Shown here piece by piece: positions 9,115-16,845 of a stretch of DNA of 64,000 nucleotides. Origin of the DNA: Cohnella terricola (GTDB lineage: Bacteria > Bacillota > Bacilli > Paenibacillales > Paenibacillaceae). How positions within the stretch are numbered: the first letter of the stretch is position 1; each line of letters opens with the position of its first letter. The position numbers were made by a program, and so were the translations under genes. The stretch lies in the NCBI RefSeq assembly GCF_007786475.1, contig NZ_VNJJ01000022.1, positions 1 to 64,000 on the forward strand. Direction: 5' to 3'. Below the pieces are notes generated by a model. That model saw nothing but the letters and a program-made list of their open reading frames with translations. It made no database searches and was not told the origin of the DNA.

Positions 9115-10173
9115 ATGCGCAGTTACCATAGAGCGTCATCTTCCATGCCGCTAAAGGATGCCGGATTGGTGGAATTCGCCGCGGAGGATCAGGATACTCT
9201 CGCGGTCCTGACAGAAGCTCTCGCGGAATTTTCCGCGTCCGACGCTTCGCCGCTTGCCATGCGCTACGACGAGGACAGGAAGCTTCTGAACCTGATGAGC
9301 AAGCTGCAACGTCGACTTCCGTCGGAAGCCGCTCTCAGAGCAAGATGCCGTATCGGATATGATTCCAAGGAGGATTCCTCCGGAGAAGCCGAGAAGGACG
9401 GCTGGATTCCGCTCGCGGAGCTGTTCGGAGAAGTGGGCGGAACGAGCATTGCCGATTATATTTTGCACCGGGCATATACGCTGTACTTGCAACCGATCGT
9501 TCAAACGAACGGGAGCATCGTCGGATACGAATTTCTGACGCGGTCTTTGCCTGAACAGGCTCCATTCCGTCCGGCAGAGCTGTTCGAGACCGCACGCAAA
9601 ATCGGCCAGCATTCTTTCTTGGACCGTGCGGCGCGGCTGCTGGCCGTTCGTATGGGCGCCGCTCATCTTGCTCCGGGGATGCTCCGTTTCGTTAACTTTC
9701 TCCCTTCCTCCCTGCATCAGCCGGATGCGTGCTTGAAATGTATTTTCGACGCGATGCGAGAAACCGGAACCGATCCACGGGACTGCGTCTTCGAGGTCAT
9801 GGAGTCCGAACCGTTGGACGATCCGAGGCTGCCCGACGTGTTCTCCGTCTATCGCAAGGAAGGCGTCAGGGTCGCGCTTGACGATGTCGGCAGCGGCTTC
9901 GCGACTCTGGACGTCGTCGAAAGGCTTCAGCCCGACTATGTGAAAATGGATCGAAGATGGGTTAGCCGGTGCGATCAAGATACCGACAAACAACGCTATA
10001 TCGACCGTTTGCTCGAACGGGTATCTCGGTTCAATGGCGTTGTATTGGCTGAAGGCGTAGAGCGGCTAGAGGAATGGAACTACTTAAAGCAAGCCGGCGT
10101 GCCGTTGTTTCAGGGATATCTCTTCGGCCGGGCCGCGCCCGTTCCCATCCCCGCTCCGGCGGCGGTATTGTAA
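9115..10173 (+). CDS. EAL-domain c-di-GMP phosphodiesterase
   Basis: A 352-residue soluble protein. Residues ~1-110 are a polar N-terminal region; the rest is an EAL domain that hydrolyses c-di-GMP to pGpG. The motif set looks complete: YEFLTR for E-x-L-x-R, VNFLPSS, FEVMES, the DDVGSG variant of DDFGTG, YVKMDR, LAEGVER and FQGYLFG. The metal-binding acids and the catalytic Lys/Glu are present, so activity is likely, although FL replaces AL in the name-giving motif. The ATG at 9115 follows AAGGGAGTG; an ATG at 9043 is in frame but lies in the gatC promoter. Monocistronic, with its own terminator. Confidence 0.9.
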   Translation: MRSYHRASSSMPLKDAGLVEFAAEDQDTLAVLTEALAEFSASDASPLAMRYDEDRKLLNLMSKLQRRLPSEAALRARCRIGYDSKEDSSGEAEKDGWIPLAELFGEVGGTSIADYILHRAYTLYLQPIVQTNGSIVGYEFLTRSLPEQAPFRPAELFETARKIGQHSFLDRAARLLAVRMGAAHLAPGMLRFVNFLPSSLHQPDACLKCIFDAMRETGTDPRDCVFEVMESEPLDDPRLPDVFSVYRKEGVRVALDDVGSGFATLDVVERLQPDYVKMDRRWVSRCDQDTDKQRYIDRLLERVSRFNGVVLAEGVERLEEWNYLKQAGVPLFQGYLFGRAAPVPIPAPAAVL

Positions 10174-10179
10174 CAAACA

Positions 10180-10225
10180 AAACGCACCGAACGACTTCGG
10201 CCTAGCCGAGCGTTTCGGTGCGTTT
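10180..10225. terminator. bidirectional terminator after the EAL gene
   Basis: AAACGCACCGAA (10180-10191) pairs perfectly with TTCGGTGCGTTT (10214-10225), with a second small stem (CTTCGGCCTAGCCGAG) in the loop. It separates the convergent EAL and IDEAL-domain genes. Confidence 0.85.
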
Positions 10226-10248
10226 GCGTGTTTATGCGGGGTCGCCGC

Positions 10249-10632
10249 TTAGATCCAAGCTTTCAGGTTGACTTGACGGATGAACTCATCCCGGCTGAGC
10301 ACGTCATTGCTCGACTCGTCGGTGGATTGCTCCTCCTCTTTGCCGCCGTTCATGATCCGCTTGAATAAATCCTCGTTGCGCGTAACGAGCGCGTAATCGA
10401 TCAGAGCTTCCCTCTCGATCCGCTCCGCTTCGAGCTCTAGCAAAGTTCTTTCCAATTCGATATCCTCGCTAGGAACGTAAAATTGTCTATTTGCTTTCGG
10501 AACCCGAATAATATAATCGAACGCGCTATCGTTATTGCGATCGTACGCGATGACGTAACCGTATTCGCCTACAGGCAAATTTTGTTCAAACCGGTCGTCC
10601 ACGATGACGATTCTTTCCCCCAGTTGCAGCAT
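10249..10632 (-). CDS. IDEAL-domain protein with N-terminal SH3/KOW-like fold
   Basis: A 127-residue protein. The N-terminal ~60 residues (GERIVIVDDRF...GEYGYVIAYD...FYVPSEDIEL) read like a small beta-barrel. The segment REALIDYALVTRNEDLFKRI (about 73-92) matches the short IDEAL domain (I-D-x-A-L ... D-x-x-x-F) found in several Firmicutes proteins of unknown role. An acidic tail follows. No enzymatic motif is visible; annotations such as ATPase for relatives are not supported by the sequence. Single gene, convergent with the EAL gene. Confidence 0.65.
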   Translation of the reverse strand: MLQLGERIVIVDDRFEQNLPVGEYGYVIAYDRNNDSAFDYIIRVPKANRQFYVPSEDIELERTLLELEAERIEREALIDYALVTRNEDLFKRIMNGGKEEEQSTDESSNDVLSRDEFIRQVNLKAWI

Positions 10633-10725
10633 ACCGATTCTCCCCCCTAATTTCCCGGTAATACTACTATCCTACTAGAAAAGTATGACCTTATGCAAAT
10701 ACTGTCATTCTAGTGAAGGGAAAAT

Positions 10726-11496
10726 TTAAAGTCTAGCCGCATTCGCTCCTTTGACCGCTATCGTGATTAGCGCCATGACGCATACGGCCGTCACGGAAGC
10801 CGCAACTGCCCACGAGGGGGTTTCTCCAGCCGCTAATCCGGCAATCGCCGCGTTATTCAGTCCGGAGGGGAGCCACGAAAGCCGGTTTTCGAACAAGCCT
10901 CTGACGATTTGAAGAACGATCGCAAACCCGAAAGCGGAGAATGCCGCTCCGGCGGGAGAACGAATCCATGCGCTGGCCGCTATGGTGACCGTTCCGACGA
11001 ATACCAGCCAAGCGAAGTATAGGAACCCCGAGACCGCGACTGTCGCCGCATCCGCGACGCCGATCAGCAGATTTGTATAATACCAAGCGCCGCCATAGCC
11101 CAAGAGGAAAGCAAAGCCGACGATCAAACACAAAGCGGTCCATTTGGATGCGACATAAGCCAGGCGAGCGACCGGTTTCACCAGAATCCAAGCAGCAGTC
11201 CCGTTCCTCTTCTCGCCGGATATCGTCCCCATGTACGCCAGGCATATCGCGAGCACGCCGATCGTTCCAAATTGGCTTAAAGTCTGCCCTAACACTTCGC
11301 CGGGCTTCGGAATCGGGATTTGAATCATTGCGCCTTCCGGCAGACTTCCCGCGGCAGCGATAATGTCCGGCATAAATTTTGCGCTTATCGGCTGGATAAG
11401 GCCGAGCAGGACGAAGACCGCCGGCAGCCAGATCAACTTACCTGTCCGCAGCGCCTCCCGCAGCTCTTTGACGAGTAATACCCCGTATACTTTCAT
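10726..11496 (-). CDS. yxlG: ABC transporter permease, YxlG-like
   Basis: A 256-residue ABC-2 type permease with six predicted hydrophobic helices and the usual large extracytoplasmic loop after helix 1 (about residues 45-75). It is the last gene of the sigY operon, and its ATG overlaps the stop of the ATPase gene by 4 nt, so the two are translationally coupled. In Bacillus subtilis the YxlF-YxlG transporter belongs to the SigY operon; substrate unknown. Confidence 0.85.
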   Translation of the reverse strand: MKVYGVLLVKELREALRTGKLIWLPAVFVLLGLIQPISAKFMPDIIAAAGSLPEGAMIQIPIPKPGEVLGQTLSQFGTIGVLAICLAYMGTISGEKRNGTAAWILVKPVARLAYVASKWTALCLIVGFAFLLGYGGAWYYTNLLIGVADAATVAVSGFLYFAWLVFVGTVTIAASAWIRSPAGAAFSAFGFAIVLQIVRGLFENRLSWLPSGLNNAAIAGLAAGETPSWAVAASVTAVCVMALITIAVKGANAARL

Positions 11497-12407
11497 GTCC
11501 GTAGCGCCTCCATGAACCAGATCTCCAACGATTTGCGTCCGACCTCGAACGTTCTCAGCTTGACCCCTTGGTCCAAAGCGCTTCTAAGCACCTTATCGCG
11601 CAAAGCATCCATATCGTCCGTCTCGATTCGGCATTGGTTTCGCTCTTCCTCAACTTTTAACGCCTCAGGCAAATCCCGCAATCCGGCAATCCATCGGCTC
11701 GCATTCTCGCTCTCCTCCGCGACAACTCTCAAGAAAGGCTTGCCCGCGGCTTGGCGAAGCTGTTCCATCTCGCCTTGCATGACGACTTGTCCTTTGTTCA
11801 TCAAGATCAATTCGTCGCAGATCTGTTCGGCATCATGCAGGACGTGAGTAGACAGCAAGATCGTCATCTCTTGTTTCCACACGGCAAGCATCTCAAGAAC
11901 GTCCCGCCTGCCGATCGGGTCCAGCGCGGATACGGGTTCGTCTAGCAATAGAAGGCGGGGTCGATGAATGACCGCCTGCGCGAGACCCAGCCTCTGCTTC
12001 ATGCCCCCGGAATACCCCGCGACCGGGCGGTGGGCCGCATCCTTCAAGCCGGCGGCTTCAAGAAGCTCTTCGCTTCGTCTAGCCGCTTCGGTCGCGGACA
12101 AGCCGCAGAGTCGACCGGCCGTCATCACCGTTTCGCGCCCGGTCATCCATCCGAAAAACGCCGGCTGCTGTGGCAGAAAGCCCATCCACTGTCTTCGGTC
12201 CCCAGACAACTCTCCGCTTGTCTTAAGATTGCCTGACGACGGCTCCAACAGACCGGCTAGAATGGAGAGGGTCGTCGTTTTTCCGGCTCCATTAGGTCCG
12301 AGCAACGCAATGCAGCGCTTCTCCCCGATCGCGAAGCTGGCCTCTTTAAGCGCCTCCGTTCTGCCGAAGCTTCGCGACAGATTTTCGGCGACCACAATGT
12401 TGTTCAT
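11493..12407 (-). CDS. yxlF: ABC transporter ATP-binding protein, YxlF-like
   Basis: A 304-residue ABC ATPase of the drug/antibiotic-export type. Walker A is GPNGAGKT, the signature is YSGGMKQR, Walker B is LLLLDEP followed by SALDP, and the switch histidine is in STHVLHD. The C-terminal ~90 residues form the extra domain seen in NatA/CcmA-like exporters. The ATG at 12407 is used: it follows AAAGGA at 6 nt and overlaps the stop codon of yxlE. Partner of the downstream permease. Confidence 0.9.
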   Translation of the reverse strand: MNNIVVAENLSRSFGRTEALKEASFAIGEKRCIALLGPNGAGKTTTLSILAGLLEPSSGNLKTSGELSGDRRQWMGFLPQQPAFFGWMTGRETVMTAGRLCGLSATEAARRSEELLEAAGLKDAAHRPVAGYSGGMKQRLGLAQAVIHRPRLLLLDEPVSALDPIGRRDVLEMLAVWKQEMTILLSTHVLHDAEQICDELILMNKGQVVMQGEMEQLRQAAGKPFLRVVAEESENASRWIAGLRDLPEALKVEEERNQCRIETDDMDALRDKVLRSALDQGVKLRTFEVGRKSLEIWFMEALRT

Positions 12408-12601
12408 CACGTATCCTTTCTACCGAACGCGAAAAACAGGATCGGCCCCACGATATTAAGCAAAACGATAATCGCAACCCACATCCACTTGTTCCCCCGG
12501 ACGGCATGGGCGCGAAATAAATAAATGAGCGCGGTGACCATCAAAATCAGCTGAATGATGGCTACCGGAATCAAAATGAGCACGAGCTGGGAATTATCCA
12601 T
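12407..12601 (-). CDS. yxlE: PLDc_N-domain small membrane protein, YxlE-like
   Basis: A 64-residue protein with two transmembrane helices and the PLDc_N signature (WMWVAIIVLLNIVGPILFFAFGRKD). In Bacillus subtilis YxlD and YxlE together negatively regulate SigY activity; the same position and architecture here suggest the same role by inference. Start preceded by AAGGAGCG. Confidence 0.88.
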   Translation of the reverse strand: MDNSQLVLILIPVAIIQLILMVTALIYLFRAHAVRGNKWMWVAIIVLLNIVGPILFFAFGRKDT

Positions 12602-12848
12602 CTTTCTTCGCTCCTTTAAGGTTATTTTCCGCCGCTTTCGTCTGTCGTTTCTTCTTATAGTTCTTCCAAACTTGCAATAACAAATAGGTCATCAACGGCG
12701 AGGGAAAATGCGTCAATCCCCATAGTCCCCAAAACCAAGCTTTCCTGCCTCGGGATCTGGCATGCAGGAACAATCCCGTACTCTGCGCGAATAGCAGTAT
12801 TCCGATACCTAACCATAATCGCCAATCCACCTTCGCAAGTTCATTCAT
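12594..12848 (-). CDS. yxlD: YxlD-like small membrane protein
   Basis: An 84-residue protein with two hydrophobic segments (about 8-28 and 38-60) and a very basic C-terminus (KNYKKKRQTK). It overlaps yxlC upstream and yxlE downstream by 8 nt each, which indicates tight translational coupling. Assigned by position and size in the sigY operon; in B. subtilis YxlD is part of the SigY negative control. Confidence 0.75.
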   Translation of the reverse strand: MNELAKVDWRLWLGIGILLFAQSTGLFLHARSRGRKAWFWGLWGLTHFPSPLMTYLLLQVWKNYKKKRQTKAAENNLKGAKKDG

Positions 12849-13191
12849 AAGCGTCCGGCTCCTTGCGTCGAGCCCCTCTTATTTCGCTGAAAAGCACCGG
12901 GATACCTATTCCTGCGGAGAGAACCTGAAAAGCCCAGAAGGCGACGGGAATTCCCGACAGCCCTCTTCCCAGCAGCATCAATCCCGTAACGACCGGAAGA
13001 GCGACCGCCCAAAATAGAATCAGTTCTCTCCATAACTTTCTTCTGACGGTTTTTCGCCGTTCCCGGACGAGGGTATTCCAAACTTCAGGCCGTGCGGGAG
13101 CTACCGGATACACAGCCTCAAGATCGTCCCAAGCCTGCTTAAGCGCCAGATTGATTTCATCCTCGGTTTCTCGGCCGGATCGCGTCATCGT
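12841..13191 (-). CDS. yxlC: YxlC-like protein of the sigY operon
   Basis: A 116-residue protein with a soluble, acidic N-terminal third (about residues 1-45) followed by basic residues and two transmembrane helices. This is the size and layout of YxlC, and resembles small anti-sigma-type proteins. The ATG at 13191 with a GGGGAG ribosome-binding site is preferred to one 20 codons upstream, which would overlap sigY by nearly 100 nt. Even so it overlaps the end of sigY by 35 nt. Function by analogy only. Confidence 0.75.
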   Translation of the reverse strand, partial: TMTRSGRETEDEINLALKQAWDDLEAVYPVAPARPEVWNTLVRERRKTVRRKLWRELILFWAVALPVVTGLMLLGRGLSGIPVAFWAFQVLSAGIGIPVLFSEIRGARRKEPDAYE

Positions 13192-13705
13192 CTCCCCACT
13201 CCTCTCGAATTTTTCGAATGCTGTTATGAATTCTCGATTTGACCGTGCCAACGGGAAGAGCCATCATTTCTCCGATTTCCTCGTAGGTATATCCATAGTA
13301 GTGTTTCAGCACGAGCGGCATTCTTTCTTCCCGTTCCATCTTCTCCAAACACGCCATCAGTTCCGTCCATTCGGCGCCCCGGTACATCGTTTCCCATTGA
13401 AAAGCGGACATGCGGCCTTCTTCTTTCAATATGGCCGTTTCCCTTTTCTTCCTGCGAACGGCATCTAGAAATAACCTCGTACCGATCGTAATGAGCCATG
13501 TGGAAAACTTGGAGCTGCCGTCGTATCGATCGATTTTCTCAATCGCCCGGATCATCGTTTCTTGGGTCATATCTTCGGCGACGGAACGGTCCATCGTAAC
13601 TTTTAATAAATAATGAAAAACGAAAGCATAGTGCTCGCGCAGCAAGTTTGCCAACTCCGCATCCGATAGCCGTCCCGCATGGGAGTTAGTGCCCAATTGA
13701 ACCAT
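13157..13705 (-). CDS. sigY: ECF RNA polymerase sigma factor SigY
   Basis: A 182-residue ECF sigma factor. Region 2 is visible as EHYAFVFHYLLKVTMDRSVAEDMTQETMIRAIEK (split here: the core is DMTQETMIRA), and region 4 contains the helix-turn-helix YTYEEIGEMMALPVGTVKSRI. Identity as SigY rests on the downstream gene order (YxlC-, YxlD-, YxlE-, YxlF-, YxlG-like), which reproduces the Bacillus SigY operon. The start is uncertain: ATG 13705 is taken, with GAGGAGG 15 nt and GGGTG 10 nt upstream; GTG 13717 and ATG 13732 are in frame. Confidence 0.88.
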   Translation of the reverse strand: MVQLGTNSHAGRLSDAELANLLREHYAFVFHYLLKVTMDRSVAEDMTQETMIRAIEKIDRYDGSSKFSTWLITIGTRLFLDAVRRKKRETAILKEEGRMSAFQWETMYRGAEWTELMACLEKMEREERMPLVLKHYYGYTYEEIGEMMALPVGTVKSRIHNSIRKIREEWGDDDAIRPRNRG

Positions 13706-13766
13706 ATTGTTTAGCACCCGCCTCCTCAACATCTATCGAAATAGGATGTAACGTATATCGCCACTT

Positions 13767-13793
13767 ATACGAATGAGGACATGAGATCGTTCA
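13767..13793 (-). promoter_or_regulatory. candidate ECF (SigY) autoregulatory promoter
   Basis: On the minus strand TGAACG (13788-13793) is followed after exactly 16 nt by CGTAT (13767-13771), 60 bp before sigY. This is the bipartite TGAAC/CGT pattern of ECF sigma factor promoters, and close to the TGAACG/CGTC reported for SigY as I recall it. Autoregulation is therefore likely but inferred. Confidence 0.7.
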
Positions 13794-13801
13794 CGCGATA
13801 C

Positions 13802-13832
13802 AAAAAAAACCGAAAACCTTCTCGATTTTCGG
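13802..13832 (-). terminator. terminator of the M24 peptidase gene
   Basis: CCGAAAA (13810-13816) pairs with TTTTCGG (13826-13832). On the minus strand it is followed by a run of eight T, 20 bp after the peptidase stop codon. It also lies directly upstream of the sigY promoter, so it insulates sigY. Confidence 0.85.
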
Positions 13833-13851
13833 CTTCTTCTCCATTTGAATG

Positions 13852-15057
13852 TTACAGCTCGTACAACTTCTCCGGCGATACGGTTAAAGCCCGGCAGCCA
13901 TCCTCGGTGATCAGATACGTATTCTCGATGCCAACGACTCCTTGACCCGGGAACGTGAATTTCGGCTCTACCGCAATCGTCATTCCAGGCTCCAGCGGTT
14001 CTCTGAAACCTCGTGCAAGCACCGGCCATTCGTCGATCTCAAGACCGATTCCATGACCAAGGAACTTCACTTGATCTTTCCCATAACCCATGAAGTGGCC
14101 GGCCAGCCCTGCGGACTCCGCCATTTCAAGCGCTTGAACGTAGATTTGCTCGGGCGCCATTCCCGGACGAAGCAGCCGCTCGCTGCTTCGGATAATTTCT
14201 TCGGACGTCCGGTAGGCGGACATCAATTCCGGCGCAAGCTTGCCGATCACCGCTGTGCGGGTTTGATCGATGACATAGCCGTCGATGCAGCAGCCGAGAT
14301 CGAGTAGGATCGGCTCGTTTCGGCCGATCGGGCGTAGACTGACGCTCTTCGGAGCAGCCGGAGATAGCCCTCTTCCGCCCGCAGGTCCGTCAAAATACGA
14401 GGGCTCGGCCGCCGCTTCGCCCGCAGATACGATGCCCGTCATAATCTCCTGGTTATAGCCACGCATTCTCATCAGTCCGATGTGACCTCTCCTGCGAGTA
14501 CCATTCTCGATGACGGCCATCAGTTCCAGCTCCGTCATCCCTTCCCTCAAGCTTGCGAGGCCCTCTTCCAGCGCGGCTGCGACAACTTCCGCCGCATGCG
14601 AAATCCGCCCGATCTCATAAGCGGACTTCACGCTTCGCTCGCTGCGTAGAATCGACGAAACATCTAACAATTGCGCGGAAGGGATCGCTTGTCCCAATCT
14701 CATGTATAGCTGGGCGGGCATCACGTCAAGATCGGCACCGATCCGCACAGGTTGTCCCGCTTCCGTGAATCGTTCGGGATAATCCGCCTTCAATTGCTCG
14801 CCGAAAACGCGAAACGATCCCAATTCCACCGTCCTAACCTTGGATTCCTCAAGCGCGCGAACATAACTTCTTCTAACATAATAAGTCGGTTCACCTTCAG
14901 CTGGCACGAACAAATACCCTGACTGCATCGAACCTGTGTAATAGTATATTCCGACATTCTGGGTAATCAGGCAGCCGTCCATGTCGGCCTTAGCAAGCTT
15001 TGATTGCAACCGAACTCTGCGGTGTATCCATTCATCTAACGACGGTTCTTTTTGCAT
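13852..15057 (-). CDS. M24 family metallopeptidase (Xaa-Pro peptidase-like)
   Basis: A 401-residue protein with an N-terminal creatinase-like domain and a C-terminal pita-bread peptidase domain. All metal ligands are seen: two Asp in LLDLGCCIDGYVIDQTRT, His in KFLGHGIGLEIDE, Glu in VEPKF and Glu in VGIENT. Such enzymes cleave X-Pro dipeptides or N-terminal X-Pro bonds. The ATG at 15057 follows GTGGGAG; an upstream GTG is inside that ribosome-binding site. It lies 55 bp after the YesM-like kinase on the same strand and may be read through from that operon. Confidence 0.88.
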   Translation of the reverse strand: MQKEPSLDEWIHRRVRLQSKLAKADMDGCLITQNVGIYYYTGSMQSGYLFVPAEGEPTYYVRRSYVRALEESKVRTVELGSFRVFGEQLKADYPERFTEAGQPVRIGADLDVMPAQLYMRLGQAIPSAQLLDVSSILRSERSVKSAYEIGRISHAAEVVAAALEEGLASLREGMTELELMAVIENGTRRRGHIGLMRMRGYNQEIMTGIVSAGEAAAEPSYFDGPAGGRGLSPAAPKSVSLRPIGRNEPILLDLGCCIDGYVIDQTRTAVIGKLAPELMSAYRTSEEIIRSSERLLRPGMAPEQIYVQALEMAESAGLAGHFMGYGKDQVKFLGHGIGLEIDEWPVLARGFREPLEPGMTIAVEPKFTFPGQGVVGIENTYLITEDGCRALTVSPEKLYEL

Positions 15058-15112
15058 GTTAGGAGCTCCCACGATTAAGTAATGTTGTCGTCTGTTTCAA
15101 GCTTATTCTCAG

Positions 15113-16843
15113 TTACATGGCCGGGATCGTAATCCTGACGGTCGTCCCGATTCCAGGCCTGCTATAAATATATACGCCGTAATCTTTGCCATAATGAAGT
15201 TTGATCCGTTGATCTACATTTCGTACGCCATAGCCTGATCCGCCCGTATCCTCCGGATCCAATATCTCCTTGATTCGCTGTGCCGTCATGCCAACACCGT
15301 CATCGATTACACAGAATACAATCATATCCTTCGACAGCTCTCCGGTAATCCGGATGTGGATCCGATCCGCGCACCACGCATGTTTTAACACATTTTCAAC
15401 GAAAGGCTGCAATATCAGCTTCATTGTATCATATCGGATCACGTCCGGGCTCACGTCGAACTTGACGCTCAACCGCTCTTCGTATTTGACCTTCTGAATA
15501 TCCAGATACGCCTGCACCTGCTCCAGTTCTTTGCGTACCGAGATGATCATTCGGCCGTCATTCAATGACAAGCGGTAGAACGTGGCCAAGTTCATAATCA
15601 TTTGATGCTGCTTTTCTACCTCTCCGAATTTCGCCAGCCTGCTGATCGAAGAGAGTGTGTTATATAAAAAGTGCGGGTTGACCTGCGCCTGCATCGATTC
15701 CAGCTCGGCTTCCTTCTTTTTAAGGTTGGTCACGTACACTTTTTCGATCAATTGATGAGTATTCTGCCCCAACTCGTTCAGTGCCTGAGCAATCTGATAG
15801 AACTCGTCGTTCCCTTTCAGATACAGCCTTTTGTGAAAATCTCCTTCGCGGAAAGCTTTCAGCACTGCCACGATTTTCATGACTCGTTTCGTAAAATAAC
15901 TGGAAACCAAGGCGGCCACAAAGGAAAACACAAGAAAACAAATAGAACAGACGACCGCGGTGAGCGTCGTCACTTTCTTGGCATCTTTGTCCAAGATGTC
16001 TGCCGATACTGCCGCGATAAGCTCATAAGGCAATCCCGGAAGCGGTTGACGAATGATTAACCGGTCACCAGCCGAGCTCTCGCTCCAATCCAATCCTTGC
16101 AAATCTGAGATATCTCCAGATGAATAAATCACTCGGCCACCGGCATCTGCGACAATCAGAGCGCTGTTATTGCCGATTTCTTGATAATTGACGCTGCGAA
16201 ATAGCTCGGATAAGTGTACGCTTACGCGCATTAAACCGACCTCCCTAATATGAGGAGGAAACGGCATATCCACCAACCGACGCACGAAGGAGATTCTCCG
16301 AAACGGCTCATCGTCTTCAATCTGCATCCACTGTTTGGTCATCCCATACTCTTCTTTGGGAAGATCTATGTACCAAGTCTTGTCGGTAATGCGCCGAATA
16401 TTATATATATCGAGCAACTGAGGCTCTCTTAGAAGCGGATCCGCACCACCGTAAACATGATAGATTTCCGGCATTAATTCGTTATGGATGTAAATGGACA
16501 ACCAAATATTTTGTGTTGTCGTCTCGATGGCTGTACGAAACTTAGGCAATGAATATTCCGTTAGCGCAAAGTACTTTTCCCAACCCGGCTGATAGCTGTT
16601 CAAGTGCTTCGCTAGCGTCGCATCCTGGTACAGCACATCCGCAACCCGCTCTAGCTCCCCCCGCTGAGAAGCGATATTATCTTTCATTTGCTTAAGCGTG
16701 CCTTGGATGTTGACGCGGGTTTGATTTCGAATCGAATCATTAAAGATCGAATAGGAAAAATACCCGATGATGAGAACGGGAATCGTGATGAATACGACAT
16801 AGGAGAACATCAGCTTGTAGCCGAATTGAAACAATCTCCCCAC
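15113..16843 (-). CDS. sensor histidine kinase, YesM family
   Basis: A 576-residue membrane kinase. TM1 is near residues 11-31, followed by a ~240-residue extracytoplasmic sensor, TM2 at about 280-305, and a HAMP domain. The short internal-histidine-kinase domain contains QAQVNPHFLYNTLSSI with the phospho-accepting His, and the HATPase domain contains N (QPFVENVLKHAW) and G (DDGVGM, GYGVRNVDQRI) boxes. GTG start with AGGAGAC located in the end of the upstream gene. Pairs with the response regulator 3 bp upstream; together with the ABC genes it forms a sugar-sensing unit. Confidence 0.93.
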   Translation of the reverse strand: MGRLFQFGYKLMFSYVVFITIPVLIIGYFSYSIFNDSIRNQTRVNIQGTLKQMKDNIASQRGELERVADVLYQDATLAKHLNSYQPGWEKYFALTEYSLPKFRTAIETTTQNIWLSIYIHNELMPEIYHVYGGADPLLREPQLLDIYNIRRITDKTWYIDLPKEEYGMTKQWMQIEDDEPFRRISFVRRLVDMPFPPHIREVGLMRVSVHLSELFRSVNYQEIGNNSALIVADAGGRVIYSSGDISDLQGLDWSESSAGDRLIIRQPLPGLPYELIAAVSADILDKDAKKVTTLTAVVCSICFLVFSFVAALVSSYFTKRVMKIVAVLKAFREGDFHKRLYLKGNDEFYQIAQALNELGQNTHQLIEKVYVTNLKKKEAELESMQAQVNPHFLYNTLSSISRLAKFGEVEKQHQMIMNLATFYRLSLNDGRMIISVRKELEQVQAYLDIQKVKYEERLSVKFDVSPDVIRYDTMKLILQPFVENVLKHAWCADRIHIRITGELSKDMIVFCVIDDGVGMTAQRIKEILDPEDTGGSGYGVRNVDQRIKLHYGKDYGVYIYSRPGIGTTVRITIPAM

Positions 16844-16845
16844 AG

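Noticed and set aside
9151-9993. 280-codon minus-strand frame opposite the EAL gene
   Set aside because: The plus strand encodes a full EAL domain with conserved motifs; the minus frame shows no family features.
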